A program made the translations under genes and the position numbers. Below the pieces are notes generated by a model that saw only the letters and a list, made by a program, of their open reading frames with translations, did not search any database and was not told the origin of the DNA. From an uncultured Tateyamaria sp. (GTDB lineage Bacteria > Pseudomonadota > Alphaproteobacteria > Rhodobacterales > Rhodobacteraceae), in assembly GCF_947487805.1 (NCBI RefSeq), contig NZ_CANKXW010000007.1, positions 1-64,000 of the forward strand: DNA of 64,000 nucleotides, in the 5' to 3' direction. Positions 26,612 to 34,616 of the stretch are shown here, piece after piece (within the stretch, counting starts at the first letter, position 1; each line of letters begins with the position of its first letter).

Positions 26612-27168
26612 TCGCCCCGCGGCAGGGCGGCGACGCCCGTGCGCGCCACTTCGGTCAGGCCGAGGGGGCGCATCAGGTCGGCAAAGGCGTCGATCTTTTC
26701 CGGCGCGCCCGTGATCTCGAACACGAATGTCTCCAGCGTGCTGTCGACCACGTTGGCCCGGAAAATATCCGCCAGACGCAACGCTTCGACCCGCTTGTCG
26801 CCCTTGCCCGAAACCTTGAACATGGCCAGCTCCCGCTCAACCGAAGGCCCTTCGACGGTCAGGTCGTGCACCTCGTGGACGGACACGATCCGCCCCAACT
26901 GTGCTTTGATCTGTTCGATGACCTGCGGCGTGCCGGTCGTGACGATGGTGATGCGGGACAGGTGCCCCTGATGGTCCACCTCAGCAACGGTCAGGCTTTC
27001 GATGTTGTAGCCACGCCCTGAGAACAGCCCGATCACCCGCGCCAGAACCCCTGGTTCGTTTTCCACCAGAACGGCGAGGGTGTGTTTTTCCACGACGTCC
27101 GAAAACGTGGGGCGTAGGTTATAAGCGGAGTGGCTGGTGGAGCCTTTTTTGAGTTTTAGTGCTGACAT
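26608..27168 (-). CDS. ilvH: Acetolactate synthase small (regulatory) subunit
   Basis: This 186-residue protein has an N-terminal ACT domain (HTLAVLVENEPGVLARVIGLFSGRGYNIESL), which binds valine and confers feedback inhibition, and a C-terminal ALS_ss_C domain. It activates IlvB/IlvI catalysis for valine, leucine and isoleucine synthesis. The start at 27168 lies 11 bases after the stop of the large-subunit gene. Upstream in-frame codons read out of frame through that gene and are not part of the protein. It is regulated with ilvB by the upstream leader. Confidence 0.95.
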   Translation of the reverse strand: MSALKLKKGSTSHSAYNLRPTFSDVVEKHTLAVLVENEPGVLARVIGLFSGRGYNIESLTVAEVDHQGHLSRITIVTTGTPQVIEQIKAQLGRIVSVHEVHDLTVEGPSVERELAMFKVSGKGDKRVEALRLADIFRANVVDSTLETFVFEITGAPEKIDAFADLMRPLGLTEVARTGVAALPRGD

Positions 27169-27179
27169 CAGACCTATCC

Positions 27180-28931
27180 TTAAACCAGAACCGAGCCCTT
27201 GGCGTCGATCACGCCTTGGGTTTCCGCTTCGCCCAGAAGCATTTCGTTGTGCGCCTTGCCCGACGGGATCATGGGGAAGCAATTTTCGTGCTTTTCCACC
27301 AGACAGTCGAACAACACCGGACCGTCGTGGTTGATCATCTCCATGATCGCGTCGTCCAGATCGGCGGGGTCGGAGCAGATGATACCCTTGGCGCCAAACG
27401 CTTCGGCCAGTTTCACGAAATCGGGCAGGCTTTCGGACCACGAATGCGAATACCGCTCGCCGTGCAAGAGTTCCTGCCACTGGCGCACCATGCCGAGGCG
27501 TTCGTTGTTCAGGATAAACTGCTTGACGGGCAGGTTGAACTGCATCGCCGTTCCCAATTCCTGCATGTTCATCAGCCACGACGCCTCTCCGGCGACGTTT
27601 ATAACCAGCGCATCGGGGTGGCCCATCTGCACGCCAATCGAGGCCGGGAAACCGTAACCCATCGTGCCCAGACCGCCGGACGTCATCCAGCGATTGGGAT
27701 CCTCGAACCCGAGATACTGTGCCGCCCACATCTGGTGCTGGCCCACTTCGGTGCAGATGTAACGGTCGTGATCCTTGGTCAGCGCCTCAAGCCGTGCGAG
27801 GGCGTATTGCGGTTTGATCACCTTGCCTTCCTGCTTGAACTTGAGGCAATCGACCTGCTTCCACTCTTCGATCTGACGCCACCACTTGGCAACCGCCTCG
27901 CTGTTGGTCTTGCGGCCGCGCGACTTCCAGACCTTCAGAATGTCTTCGAGGACGTGGCCCACATCGCCGACAATCGGGATGTCCGCCTTGATCACCTTGT
28001 TGATCGAGGACGGGTCGATGTCGATATGCGCCTTTTTCGACTTGGGGCTGAACGCGTCAATGCGGCCGGTGATCCGGTCGTCGAACCGTGCGCCGATATT
28101 GATCATCAGATCGCAATCGTGCATCGCCATGTTCGCCTCATAGAGTCCGTGCATGCCCAGCATGCCCAGCCACTTGTCGCCCGAGGCCGGATAACATCCC
28201 AACCCCATCAACGTGGAGGTGATGGGAAAGCCTGTCGCCTCCACCAGCTCGCGCAGCAACTGGCTGGCGCCGGGGCCGGAGTTGATCACGCCGCCACCGG
28301 TGTAGAAGATCGGGCGCTTGGCAGTTTCCAGGGCCGCCACAAGCTCGGTGATGGCCTCCATTTCGCCCTTGACCTGCGGTTGATAATGCGAGGTCGACGG
28401 TTTGGGCGCATGGTAGGATCCGGTAGCAAACTGCACATCCTTGGGGATGTCGATCAGCACGGGGCCGGGGCGGCCCGAGGTTGCCACATGGAACGCCTCG
28501 TGCATCACTTCGGACAGCTTGTCGGTCTCCTTGACCAGCCAGTTGTGTTTGGTGCAGGGCCGCGTGATGCCAACGGTGTCAGCCTCCTGAAACGCGTCCG
28601 AGCCGATCATGAACGTAGGCACTTGGCCGGTCAGAACGATGATCGGAATGCTGTCCATCAACGCGTCGGTCAGGCCGGTCACCGCATTGGTTGCACCGGG
28701 GCCGGAGGTCACGAGGCACACGCCGGGCTTGCCGGTCGCGCGGGCGTACCCTTCGGCGGCGTGAACCGCCCCCTGTTCGTGGCGAACAAGGATGTGCTTG
28801 ATCGAGTTTTGCTGAAAAACCTCGTCATAAATCGGTAGCACGGCGCCACCGGGATACCCGAATACTGTGTCTACACCCTGATCGATGAGGGCTTGGACGA
28901 CCATTTTCGCTCCGGTCATTTGACGTGTCAT
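27180..28931 (-). CDS. ilvB: Acetolactate synthase large subunit
   Basis: This 583-residue thiamine-diphosphate enzyme makes acetolactate from pyruvate or acetohydroxybutyrate from 2-oxobutyrate. It shows FGYPGGAVLPIYD, the catalytic Glu in VRHEQGAVHAAEG, the LVTSGPGATNAVTG segment, an FAD-binding central domain and a GDAS-like C-terminal metal motif that reads AGEASWLMNMQEL. In place of the canonical GDGS/D-N motif this Gly-Glu variant is unusual and worth checking. The gene lies behind an attenuator, 11 bases ahead of ilvH. The name ilvB rather than ilvI is arbitrary. Confidence 0.94.
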   Translation of the reverse strand: MTRQMTGAKMVVQALIDQGVDTVFGYPGGAVLPIYDEVFQQNSIKHILVRHEQGAVHAAEGYARATGKPGVCLVTSGPGATNAVTGLTDALMDSIPIIVLTGQVPTFMIGSDAFQEADTVGITRPCTKHNWLVKETDKLSEVMHEAFHVATSGRPGPVLIDIPKDVQFATGSYHAPKPSTSHYQPQVKGEMEAITELVAALETAKRPIFYTGGGVINSGPGASQLLRELVEATGFPITSTLMGLGCYPASGDKWLGMLGMHGLYEANMAMHDCDLMINIGARFDDRITGRIDAFSPKSKKAHIDIDPSSINKVIKADIPIVGDVGHVLEDILKVWKSRGRKTNSEAVAKWWRQIEEWKQVDCLKFKQEGKVIKPQYALARLEALTKDHDRYICTEVGQHQMWAAQYLGFEDPNRWMTSGGLGTMGYGFPASIGVQMGHPDALVINVAGEASWLMNMQELGTAMQFNLPVKQFILNNERLGMVRQWQELLHGERYSHSWSESLPDFVKLAEAFGAKGIICSDPADLDDAIMEMINHDGPVLFDCLVEKHENCFPMIPSGKAHNEMLLGEAETQGVIDAKGSVLV

Positions 28932-28972
28932 GTCCGCGTGCTCCAGTTTGGCGGTGTCTGTTCAATGCGCAT

Positions 28973-28996
28973 AAAAAAACCCCCGGAATTCGGGGG
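28973..28996 (-). terminator. Attenuator terminator before ilvB
   Basis: On the minus strand CCCCCG-AATTC-CGGGGG forms a 6-bp GC stem followed directly by seven T, a textbook intrinsic terminator. It lies between the leader peptide stop and the ilvB start. A competing 9-bp pairing joins GCGCATGGG (28-base segment at 29031-29039) with CCCATGCGC (28997-29005), directly next to the terminator arm. Confidence 0.85.
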
Positions 28997-29022
28997 CGCA
29001 TGGGTCTTGGTTTGGATATCCG

Positions 29023-29070
29023 TTACCGGCCCATGCGCGTGTGTCCTACGATGACGACTAGCTCTGTCAT
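29023..29070 (-). CDS. ilv leader peptide (attenuator ORF)
   Basis: A 15-codon ORF, ATG at 29070 to TAA at 29023, encodes MTELVVIVGHTRMGR. Five of the first eight residues are Leu, Val, Val, Ile and Val, the amino acids made by the downstream pathway, and it is followed by an intrinsic terminator. This is the classic pattern of a branched-chain amino acid attenuator, in which ribosome stalling at scarce Leu/Val/Ile codons lets transcription pass into ilvB and ilvH. GGAAG precedes the ATG. The GCGCATGGG that forms the pause/protector stem overlaps the end of the ORF. Confidence 0.85.
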   Translation of the reverse strand: MTELVVIVGHTRMGR

Positions 29071-29100
29071 TGCTTCCAGGTCTTTCTCTTGCGTTGCGCG

Positions 29101-29129
29101 ACACTATGGCGGCGCAAAAGGGGCGTCAA
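29101..29129 (-). promoter_or_regulatory. Possible promoter for the ilv leader transcript
   Basis: On the minus strand TTGACG (29124-29129), a 17-base spacer and TAGTGT (29101-29106) give a good -35 and a weak -10. This would start transcription about 25 bases before the leader peptide ATG. Confidence 0.4.
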
Positions 29130-29245
29130 CAGGCAAAGCCACGAAAAAAGTGTCGTGAGGGGCAAAAAACGCGACATATTCTTTCGTGAGTGCGTGAAAT
29201 TTGGACAGATATTGAAAATTTGGACCGGTTCTGCCCTCTGGAGGG

Positions 29246-30010
29246 TCATTGGCCGTGAGGTTTGGTCATCGCCGAGATGTCATTGCGTGCCGTTGTAGCC
29301 AGTCTCTGGATCTCTTCGGCCAGTGTCTTGAACTCGATCGCGATGACGCCCAGACCGCGGCCCGCATCGCCCACGCGCGATGCCTCCACCGAGGCATTGA
29401 TGGACACCAGCCGCACGTGTTTGCCGATATGTTCCAGCCGGGTCAGCGTTTTGGAAATCGCCTCTCCCGTGGCCAGTGCCTGCGCCACATCAGCGTGGCG
29501 CTGCGCGTCCAGATCGGCCCACAAACCATCGCAGAATTCCGTCACCGTCTCGAAGAACCCGCTGCGGCCAAAGGTAAAATGATCGGTCAAGGCCGCCTGC
29601 AATGCCTGCAAGTCATCCGCTTCGGCCGCCTGAACCACAGTGTCGGTCAGATCCGCCATCTGCTGAAACGCGGCCGCGTGGGTCGGATTTGCACGACCAT
29701 GGGACCCGATCCATGCGCACACGTCAGGCGGCACAACCCCGTCAGGGTCATGACCGTTGACGAGTGCGCGGGCCCGGTCCAGCGCGACATATTGCAGACG
29801 CAGGATCTTGCGCCATTCTGCACGCTGCGCCTGCGTGTCGGTAACCAGAGGATTGGCGCGGAACAGGTAAGCACCAAAAAGAGCGGATCGAATGGCTCGT
29901 GCGCGCGTCGTCGCCACCAGATCGATGGCGCTGCGCCGATGGGCAAACAGCTCGGATTCGGTCGTCTCGGGCAGGGACAGCACAGGCACGGTCATCGTCA
30001 TGCCCGACAC
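29246..30010 (-). CDS. Soluble protein with chemoreceptor-like signalling tip
   Basis: A 254-residue protein with no membrane helix. Its C-terminal quarter (about 200-248) contains RLVSINASVEASRVGDAGRGLGVIAIEFKTLAEEI, which matches the hairpin tip of methyl-accepting chemotaxis proteins (…EAARAGEAGRGFAVVA.EI..LA). The rest is helical with no obvious ligand domain. Instead of the long coiled-coil shaft there is only a short region, so this is a partial or unusual receptor. No chemotaxis genes are nearby. It stands between the ilv leader and the two-component system genes, on the same strand as the latter. Confidence 0.65.
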   Translation of the reverse strand: MSGMTMTVPVLSLPETTESELFAHRRSAIDLVATTRARAIRSALFGAYLFRANPLVTDTQAQRAEWRKILRLQYVALDRARALVNGHDPDGVVPPDVCAWIGSHGRANPTHAAAFQQMADLTDTVVQAAEADDLQALQAALTDHFTFGRSGFFETVTEFCDGLWADLDAQRHADVAQALATGEAISKTLTRLEHIGKHVRLVSINASVEASRVGDAGRGLGVIAIEFKTLAEEIQRLATTARNDISAMTKPHGQ

Positions 30011-30049
30011 TTCTCACAACTGTGTGAACAATGGGTTATTCCACACCGG

Positions 30050-30709
30050 TCAAAGCGCGTTTCCAGTGCCTTGCAGCACCCCGTGCTCCAGCGCGTAACG
30101 GGTCAGGCCCGCGGTCGAGGAAATGCCCAGCTTGCGCTTGATGTTCTTGCGGTGGGTTTCGACCGTCCGGACCGAGATATCGAGGGCTGTGGCGACTTCC
30201 TTGTTGGACAGACCTTGCGCCAGTTGCAGCAGGATCGTCTGTTCGCGCCCCGTCAGCGCGCCGGGGACGTCGCCCGATTTCGGCGCAATCGCCCCCTCGG
30301 CGCCGGTGCACAGGTACCGTTCGCCACGCATCACCGTCTCGATCGCCTCGGCAATCTCGTCCGTGGGCACGTCCTTGAGCACATAGCCCATCGCCCCGTG
30401 GCTGAGCGCCGAGGAGATATATTCCGGGCTGTCATGCATCGACAGAATCAGAACATGGGTCCCAGGGCTTTGTTCCAGAACGATTTCCGTAGCCGTCAGC
30501 CCGCCCATTTCGGGCATGTTCAGATCCATCAGGATCACGTCAGGGGCGAGGCGGGGCAGCATGTCGATGGCCGCACGCCCATTGTGCAACATGCCCACGA
30601 CTTCGATGTTCTGGTGGTCTTCCAACACGGCCTGAATGCCCTGGGCGACCATAGGGTGGTCATCCACGATCAGGACGCGGATCGGCGTGTTGGGGCGGGA
30701 TTGGGTCAT
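30050..30709 (-). CDS. NarL/LuxR-family response regulator
   Basis: This 219-residue protein has a receiver domain with the acidic pair DD (16-17), phospho-acceptor Asp62 (LMDLNMPEMGG), Ser90 and Lys112 (GYVLKDV), and a LuxR-type C-terminal HTH (about 155-210, LTGREQTILLQLAQGLSNKEVA…VRTVETHRKNIKRKL). It is the partner of the histidine kinase that overlaps its start by four bases (ATGA). The pair sits next to and divergent from a TRAP transporter operon, as in the DctS/DctR arrangement of Rhodobacter, so it probably controls that transporter. Confidence 0.92.
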   Translation of the reverse strand: MTQSRPNTPIRVLIVDDHPMVAQGIQAVLEDHQNIEVVGMLHNGRAAIDMLPRLAPDVILMDLNMPEMGGLTATEIVLEQSPGTHVLILSMHDSPEYISSALSHGAMGYVLKDVPTDEIAEAIETVMRGERYLCTGAEGAIAPKSGDVPGALTGREQTILLQLAQGLSNKEVATALDISVRTVETHRKNIKRKLGISSTAGLTRYALEHGVLQGTGNAL

Positions 30710-32136
30710 GCGCGGGCTTGTTCCTTCTTGGCGACGCTGTCTTCGGGCGGCAACAGGTGGGTCAGGGGCACGGTGGCCTCGATCACCGTACCGGCCGAAC
30801 CGCCGACCCCGGCAAGGATCCGCAGGGTGCCGTCCAGTTGTTCGACGCGCTCTTGCATATTTCGCAGCCCGATTCCAGCCGAACGTCGGCGTCGGGTCGC
30901 GTCCACGCCGCTGCCGTTATCGGCAATGCGCAGCGTCGCGCCGCGTTTGTGCCCGCGCAGGTCCACCGACACGTGGCTGGCGCCGGAATGGCGTTCGATA
31001 TTGGTCAGTGCCTCCTGGGCAATACGGTAAAGCGCAATCTTGGCGTTCTGGTCCAGACGGTTGCGGAACACGACTGTCTGGAATTCCGTTTGCGTGCCGG
31101 TGCGCGCGGCAAAATCCTCCACCAGAGCCTTGAGTGCAGGCCCCAGACCCAGATCGTCCAACGCGCCGGGGCGCAGATCGCGGCTGATGCGGCGGACCTC
31201 GGCGATGGCGGTGCCAAGGTTGTCGATGCCCTGATGCAGCGGGGTGGCCGCATCGCCGCTGCCCTTGTCCAGCCGCCGCCGCGTGGTGTCGAGCGCATAT
31301 CGGACGCCAACAAGGATCTGGCTGATCCCGTCATGCAGTTCGCGCGCCACGCGCCCGCGCTCTTCTTCCTGCGCGTCGAACACACGCTGCGTCAGCTTCT
31401 TGAGCTTGGCATCCGCCAGCCGCCGTTCGCGGAAATTCAGTGCCATGCCCGAACCGAACACCAAAAGCAGCGCTGCGAGGGTAATCGCGGAGATATAGTA
31501 GAACGTGCGCTGCACCCGCGCCTCCACATCGGCGCGCGCCGCGGCCACGGATGTCAGCACGTCGTCGATGAACACGCCCGTTCCAACCGCCCACCGCCAC
31601 GACGGAAAAGACGTAACATAGGTGATCATCTCGGCCTCTTGTCCGTTGGACGGCTTGGGCCACAGATGGGTCAGGTACCCGTCGCCCTGACGCGCGATGT
31701 TCAGCAACTCGGCCACCACGGGCGTGCCGCTGCTGTCGGTCAGCTCCAGATGGTTGCGGTTGATCATCTCGGTCTGGCGCGGGTTCACCAGATTGGTGCC
31801 GTCGTAATCGTAGACAAAGAAGAACCCCTCGTCCCCGTAGATCATCGCCGACAGGATCTGTGCCACCTGATCCTTCGCCTCCTGATCGTCTGGCGCGGCA
31901 GAGCCGTAGATAAAGTAGAACCCGTTGCGCGCCTGCGTGACATAGTTCCGCAACTCGCGCTTCTTGGCCTCGATCAGCTGCGCCTCGAGCGTCTGGATCT
32001 CGCGCTCGGCCAGCGCGCGCGACTGGAACGCCACGAGGATCGCAATGGCGGCCACGGCCAACACCATCGGCACCGCCGCAACAAGCGACAGCTTCTGGCC
32101 ATAGCTGAGCCGGGGGAGGGACAGAAACGAAAGCAC
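30706..32136 (-). CDS. Sensor histidine kinase with Cache domain
   Basis: This 476-residue membrane kinase has TM1 (about 18-38), a periplasmic Cache-type sensing domain (about 45-205, GDEGFFFVYDYDGTNLVNP), TM2 (about 212-234), a HisKA_3 domain with phospho-His268 in ARELHDG, and an HATPase_c domain (NALTNIERHS, ADNGSGVD, GIGLRNMQERV). HisKA_3 kinases pair with NarL-type regulators, consistent with the overlapping regulator gene. Cache domains of this kind bind small organic acids or amino acids. It probably senses the substrate of the adjacent TRAP transporter, but the ligand is unknown. Confidence 0.9.
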   Translation of the reverse strand: MLSFLSLPRLSYGQKLSLVAAVPMVLAVAAIAILVAFQSRALAEREIQTLEAQLIEAKKRELRNYVTQARNGFYFIYGSAAPDDQEAKDQVAQILSAMIYGDEGFFFVYDYDGTNLVNPRQTEMINRNHLELTDSSGTPVVAELLNIARQGDGYLTHLWPKPSNGQEAEMITYVTSFPSWRWAVGTGVFIDDVLTSVAAARADVEARVQRTFYYISAITLAALLLVFGSGMALNFRERRLADAKLKKLTQRVFDAQEEERGRVARELHDGISQILVGVRYALDTTRRRLDKGSGDAATPLHQGIDNLGTAIAEVRRISRDLRPGALDDLGLGPALKALVEDFAARTGTQTEFQTVVFRNRLDQNAKIALYRIAQEALTNIERHSGASHVSVDLRGHKRGATLRIADNGSGVDATRRRRSAGIGLRNMQERVEQLDGTLRILAGVGGSAGTVIEATVPLTHLLPPEDSVAKKEQARA

Positions 32137-32314
32137 AGGTGATTCGATACGACGAATGCGGTGCGAATCAAAGGGCCGCGGCCGAAATTGGTCGCGCTAA
32201 CAGGTCAAACATATTCGTGAAAAAATCCTGAATTGGTGTGTTTTTCTGACCAGAGCCGGATTTTTGGCCGCTTTCTACGCAGTACTAGGTATTCCCTAAA
32301 CCGGGGCCATCGCT

Positions 32315-32328
32315 AGTGTGGCCACACT
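32315..32328. promoter_or_regulatory. 14-bp perfect palindrome upstream of the TRAP operon
   Basis: AGTGTGGCCACACT is a perfect 14-base palindrome, 60 bases before the TRAP binding-protein start, in the 251-base spacer shared with the divergent kinase gene. About 30 bases upstream lies AGTACT. NarL-type regulators bind palindromes of this size, so it may be their site. Confidence 0.35.
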
Positions 32329-32387
32329 CGAAACGATCCGCCTGACCTCGGGAGGGGGCAGGCATCACATCTGGGAGGAGTATCTCT

Positions 32388-33473
32388 ATGGATCGTCGTT
32401 CTTTTCTGAAGACGTCTGCACTGGGTGGCACAGCAGCCGCCGCATCGACACTCGCCGCGCCCGCATATGCGCAAGGCAAGCGTACCCTGACAATGGTCAC
32501 ATCCTGGCCCCGCGGCTTTGCGGTTCTGGATGACGCCGCAAGCTACCTCGAGCAATTCGTGTCCGCGATGTCCGATGGTCAGCTGACCATCGACAAGAAA
32601 GCACCGGGCGAACTGGTTGGCGCGTTCGAAGTGTTCGACGCCGTGTCCTCGGGCCAGGCCGACATGTACCACTCGGCTGACTACTACTTCATCGGTCAGC
32701 ACCCGGCCTACGCCTACTACACTGCCGTGCCCTTCGGCGGCACAGCGCAGGAAGTCACCAACTGGTACGAGCACGGCGGCGGCCAAGAGCTGCACGACGA
32801 GCTGGGCGAAATCTTCAACCTCAAAGGCCTGCTGGCGGGTAACTCCGGTTCGCAGTCCGGTGGCTGGTTCCGCAACGAGATCAACTCGGCCGACGATTTC
32901 AACGGTCTGAAGTTCCGTATGCCCGGTCTGGGCGGCAAGGTGCTGGGCAAACTGGGCGCATCCGTTCAGAACATCCCTGGCGGCGAACTGTACCAAGCCC
33001 TGTCTTCGGGTGCTCTGGACGGTCTGGAGTGGGTTGGCCCGATGGCTGACGAACGCGCCGGCTTCCAGGAAGTTGCCAAGGTGTACTACACCGCCGGTTT
33101 CCACGAGCCGGGTTCGGCTCTGGCCGCCAACGTCAACCTTGACGTCTGGAACGACCTGACACCACAGCACCAGGCGATCCTGCAGAACGCCAGCCGTGCG
33201 ACCACGTTCGTGCAGCTGTCCGAAACGCTGGCCAACAACGGTGCCGCTCTGGCGCGTCTGCAACAGCAGGGCGTGAAAACGCTGCAATTCTCGGACGATG
33301 TCTGGGATGCGTTCGGTGCCGCCTCTGCCGAGGTCATGGACGAGAACATGGGCGACGAGCTGTTCGCGAAAACACGCGCATCGTTCGAAGAAAGCCTCGC
33401 CAACTCGGCCAGCTGGATCAACAAGTCCGACGGCTACTATGTTGCACAGCGCGTCCGCGTTCTGGGCGGCTGA
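32388..33473 (+). CDS. TRAP transporter substrate-binding protein (DctP/TakP-like)
   Basis: A 361-residue periplasmic protein. The N-terminus MDRRSFLK followed by an Ala-rich stretch and AYA cleavage (after residue 28) resembles a Tat signal. The mature protein has GELVGAFE, GGWFRNEI with the Arg162 expected to bind the carboxylate of the ligand, and EWVGP (214-218), all shared with 2-oxo acid binding proteins such as TakP. So the likely substrate is a 2-oxo or similar organic acid. GGAGGAG precedes the start by eight bases. It is the first gene of a complete three-gene TRAP operon. Confidence 0.9.
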   Translation: MDRRSFLKTSALGGTAAAASTLAAPAYAQGKRTLTMVTSWPRGFAVLDDAASYLEQFVSAMSDGQLTIDKKAPGELVGAFEVFDAVSSGQADMYHSADYYFIGQHPAYAYYTAVPFGGTAQEVTNWYEHGGGQELHDELGEIFNLKGLLAGNSGSQSGGWFRNEINSADDFNGLKFRMPGLGGKVLGKLGASVQNIPGGELYQALSSGALDGLEWVGPMADERAGFQEVAKVYYTAGFHEPGSALAANVNLDVWNDLTPQHQAILQNASRATTFVQLSETLANNGAALARLQQQGVKTLQFSDDVWDAFGAASAEVMDENMGDELFAKTRASFEESLANSASWINKSDGYYVAQRVRVLGG

Positions 33474-33494
33474 TCGCTGACATTGCGACTACGA

Positions 33495-33522
33495 CCGGGG
33501 GTCTCGTCCGCGAGGCCCCCGG
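33495..33522 (+). terminator. Intercistronic hairpin after the TRAP binding protein
   Basis: CCGGGGGTCTCG and CGAGGCCCCCGG pair over 12 bases with one G-T wobble around a TCCG tetraloop. A strong stem with no T-run between the binding-protein gene and the permease genes is typical of TRAP operons and probably gives excess binding protein over permease by partial termination or 3'-end protection. Confidence 0.55.
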
Positions 33523-33587
33523 ATCAATACGATGAACTGACGTGATTTTGCGCGCCAAGGGGCCGCAATTCACCAGGGGGCAATTCG

Positions 33588-34541
33588 ATGGAAAATGAAA
33601 GCGGTGCTGGCACCGGCTTCTTTGGTGCTCTGTTCGAGGGTATCATCTGGTTTGTGCAAAGCCTTGGGCTGGCGTTCTACAACATTGCGTACGCGATCAC
33701 GCATCCGTCCGCCTGGCTGGACTGGATCAGCTGGAACAACACGCCCGAAGACAAACTGTCCCTGATGAAATTCGTCTACTATGGCGGATCAACGGAATTC
33801 TTCTTTGCAGTGCTGGCCATTCTGCTGGTCGTCACCGGCATCGGAATCTGGCGGCGCGAGTTCATGTGGGGCTGCGTGCGCGTCCTCGAGGCGATTGCCA
33901 ACACCTCCGGACGGTTCTTTGCATGGGCTGGCCTCCTGATGGTGCTGCAACAGATCATCATTGTCTTCATGCAGCGTATCTTTACCCGGCCCGATATCTC
34001 CTTCGGTTTCGGCATCCCGCTGCAATTCGACATTTCCTGGTTCGCCGAGGAGCTGAAGCTTTATAACGCGCTCGTCGTGTGCATGTGCGTGACCTACACA
34101 TTCGTGCAGGGCGGTCACGTGCGCGTTGACCTCATCTATGCCGCCGTGAAGTTCCGCACCAAGCGGATGATCGACATGTTCGGCTCCATCATGTTCATGC
34201 TGCCATCTGCGACGCTGATCTGGATGTACGGCTGGTATTTCCTCTGGCGCCACTTGGTCACACCGAAACCCGCCGCCAGCTGGGACCTTGAGCGTGCCGA
34301 ACGCTCGGCCCGCGCGGTGCGCTGGAACGTCGAGACCATCGGGTTCAGCCCGAATGGCTTCAACGGCTACTTCCTGTTCAAGATCCTCCTCGTTGCATTC
34401 GCGGGCCTCGTGTTCCTGCACGCCATCGCGTTCTTCTACCGCTCCTACCTGGAGTGGAAGGAAGGGCCCGAAAGCGAAGGCAAGTATCTTGACCGCGACA
34501 CGCTGGGCGAGGGCGAAGAAGCCTACGAGGGCACACACTGA
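33588..34541 (+). CDS. TRAP transporter small permease (DctQ-like, enlarged)
   Basis: This 317-residue membrane protein has several hydrophobic helices (about 60-85, 100-125, 150-170, 195-220, 260-285) and the DctQ signature region FVQGGHVRVDLIY. Ordinary DctQ is 160-220 residues; the extra N-terminal segment and C-terminal tail are seen in transporters of the larger 2-oxo acid type. It forms a membrane complex with DctM. Its stop overlaps the start of a 21-codon ORF (TGATG), and DctM follows 75 bases later. Confidence 0.85.
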   Translation: MENESGAGTGFFGALFEGIIWFVQSLGLAFYNIAYAITHPSAWLDWISWNNTPEDKLSLMKFVYYGGSTEFFFAVLAILLVVTGIGIWRREFMWGCVRVLEAIANTSGRFFAWAGLLMVLQQIIIVFMQRIFTRPDISFGFGIPLQFDISWFAEELKLYNALVVCMCVTYTFVQGGHVRVDLIYAAVKFRTKRMIDMFGSIMFMLPSATLIWMYGWYFLWRHLVTPKPAASWDLERAERSARAVRWNVETIGFSPNGFNGYFLFKILLVAFAGLVFLHAIAFFYRSYLEWKEGPESEGKYLDRDTLGEGEEAYEGTH

Positions 34542-34606
34542 TGACGCGTTTTTCCGACATGATGATCTGCCACGCGCAGATCGCGAACGCAGCCAAAGAA
34601 AAGTAA
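34541..34606 (+). CDS. 21-residue ORF between TRAP Q and M genes
   Basis: ATG at 34541 overlaps the Q-gene stop by one base (TGATG), and the frame stays open for 21 codons (MTRFSDMMICHAQIANAAKE…). The stop lies ten bases before the M-gene ATG. The position is that of a coupling peptide that carries ribosomes from Q to M. It may be only spacer, and conservation would decide. Confidence 0.35.
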   Translation: MTRFSDMMICHAQIANAAKEK

Positions 34607-34616
34607 GGGCAGAACA

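Noticed and set aside
27159-28838. A 559-codon plus-strand frame opposite ilvB.
   Set aside because: Antisense to the acetolactate synthase; shadow of its codon bias.
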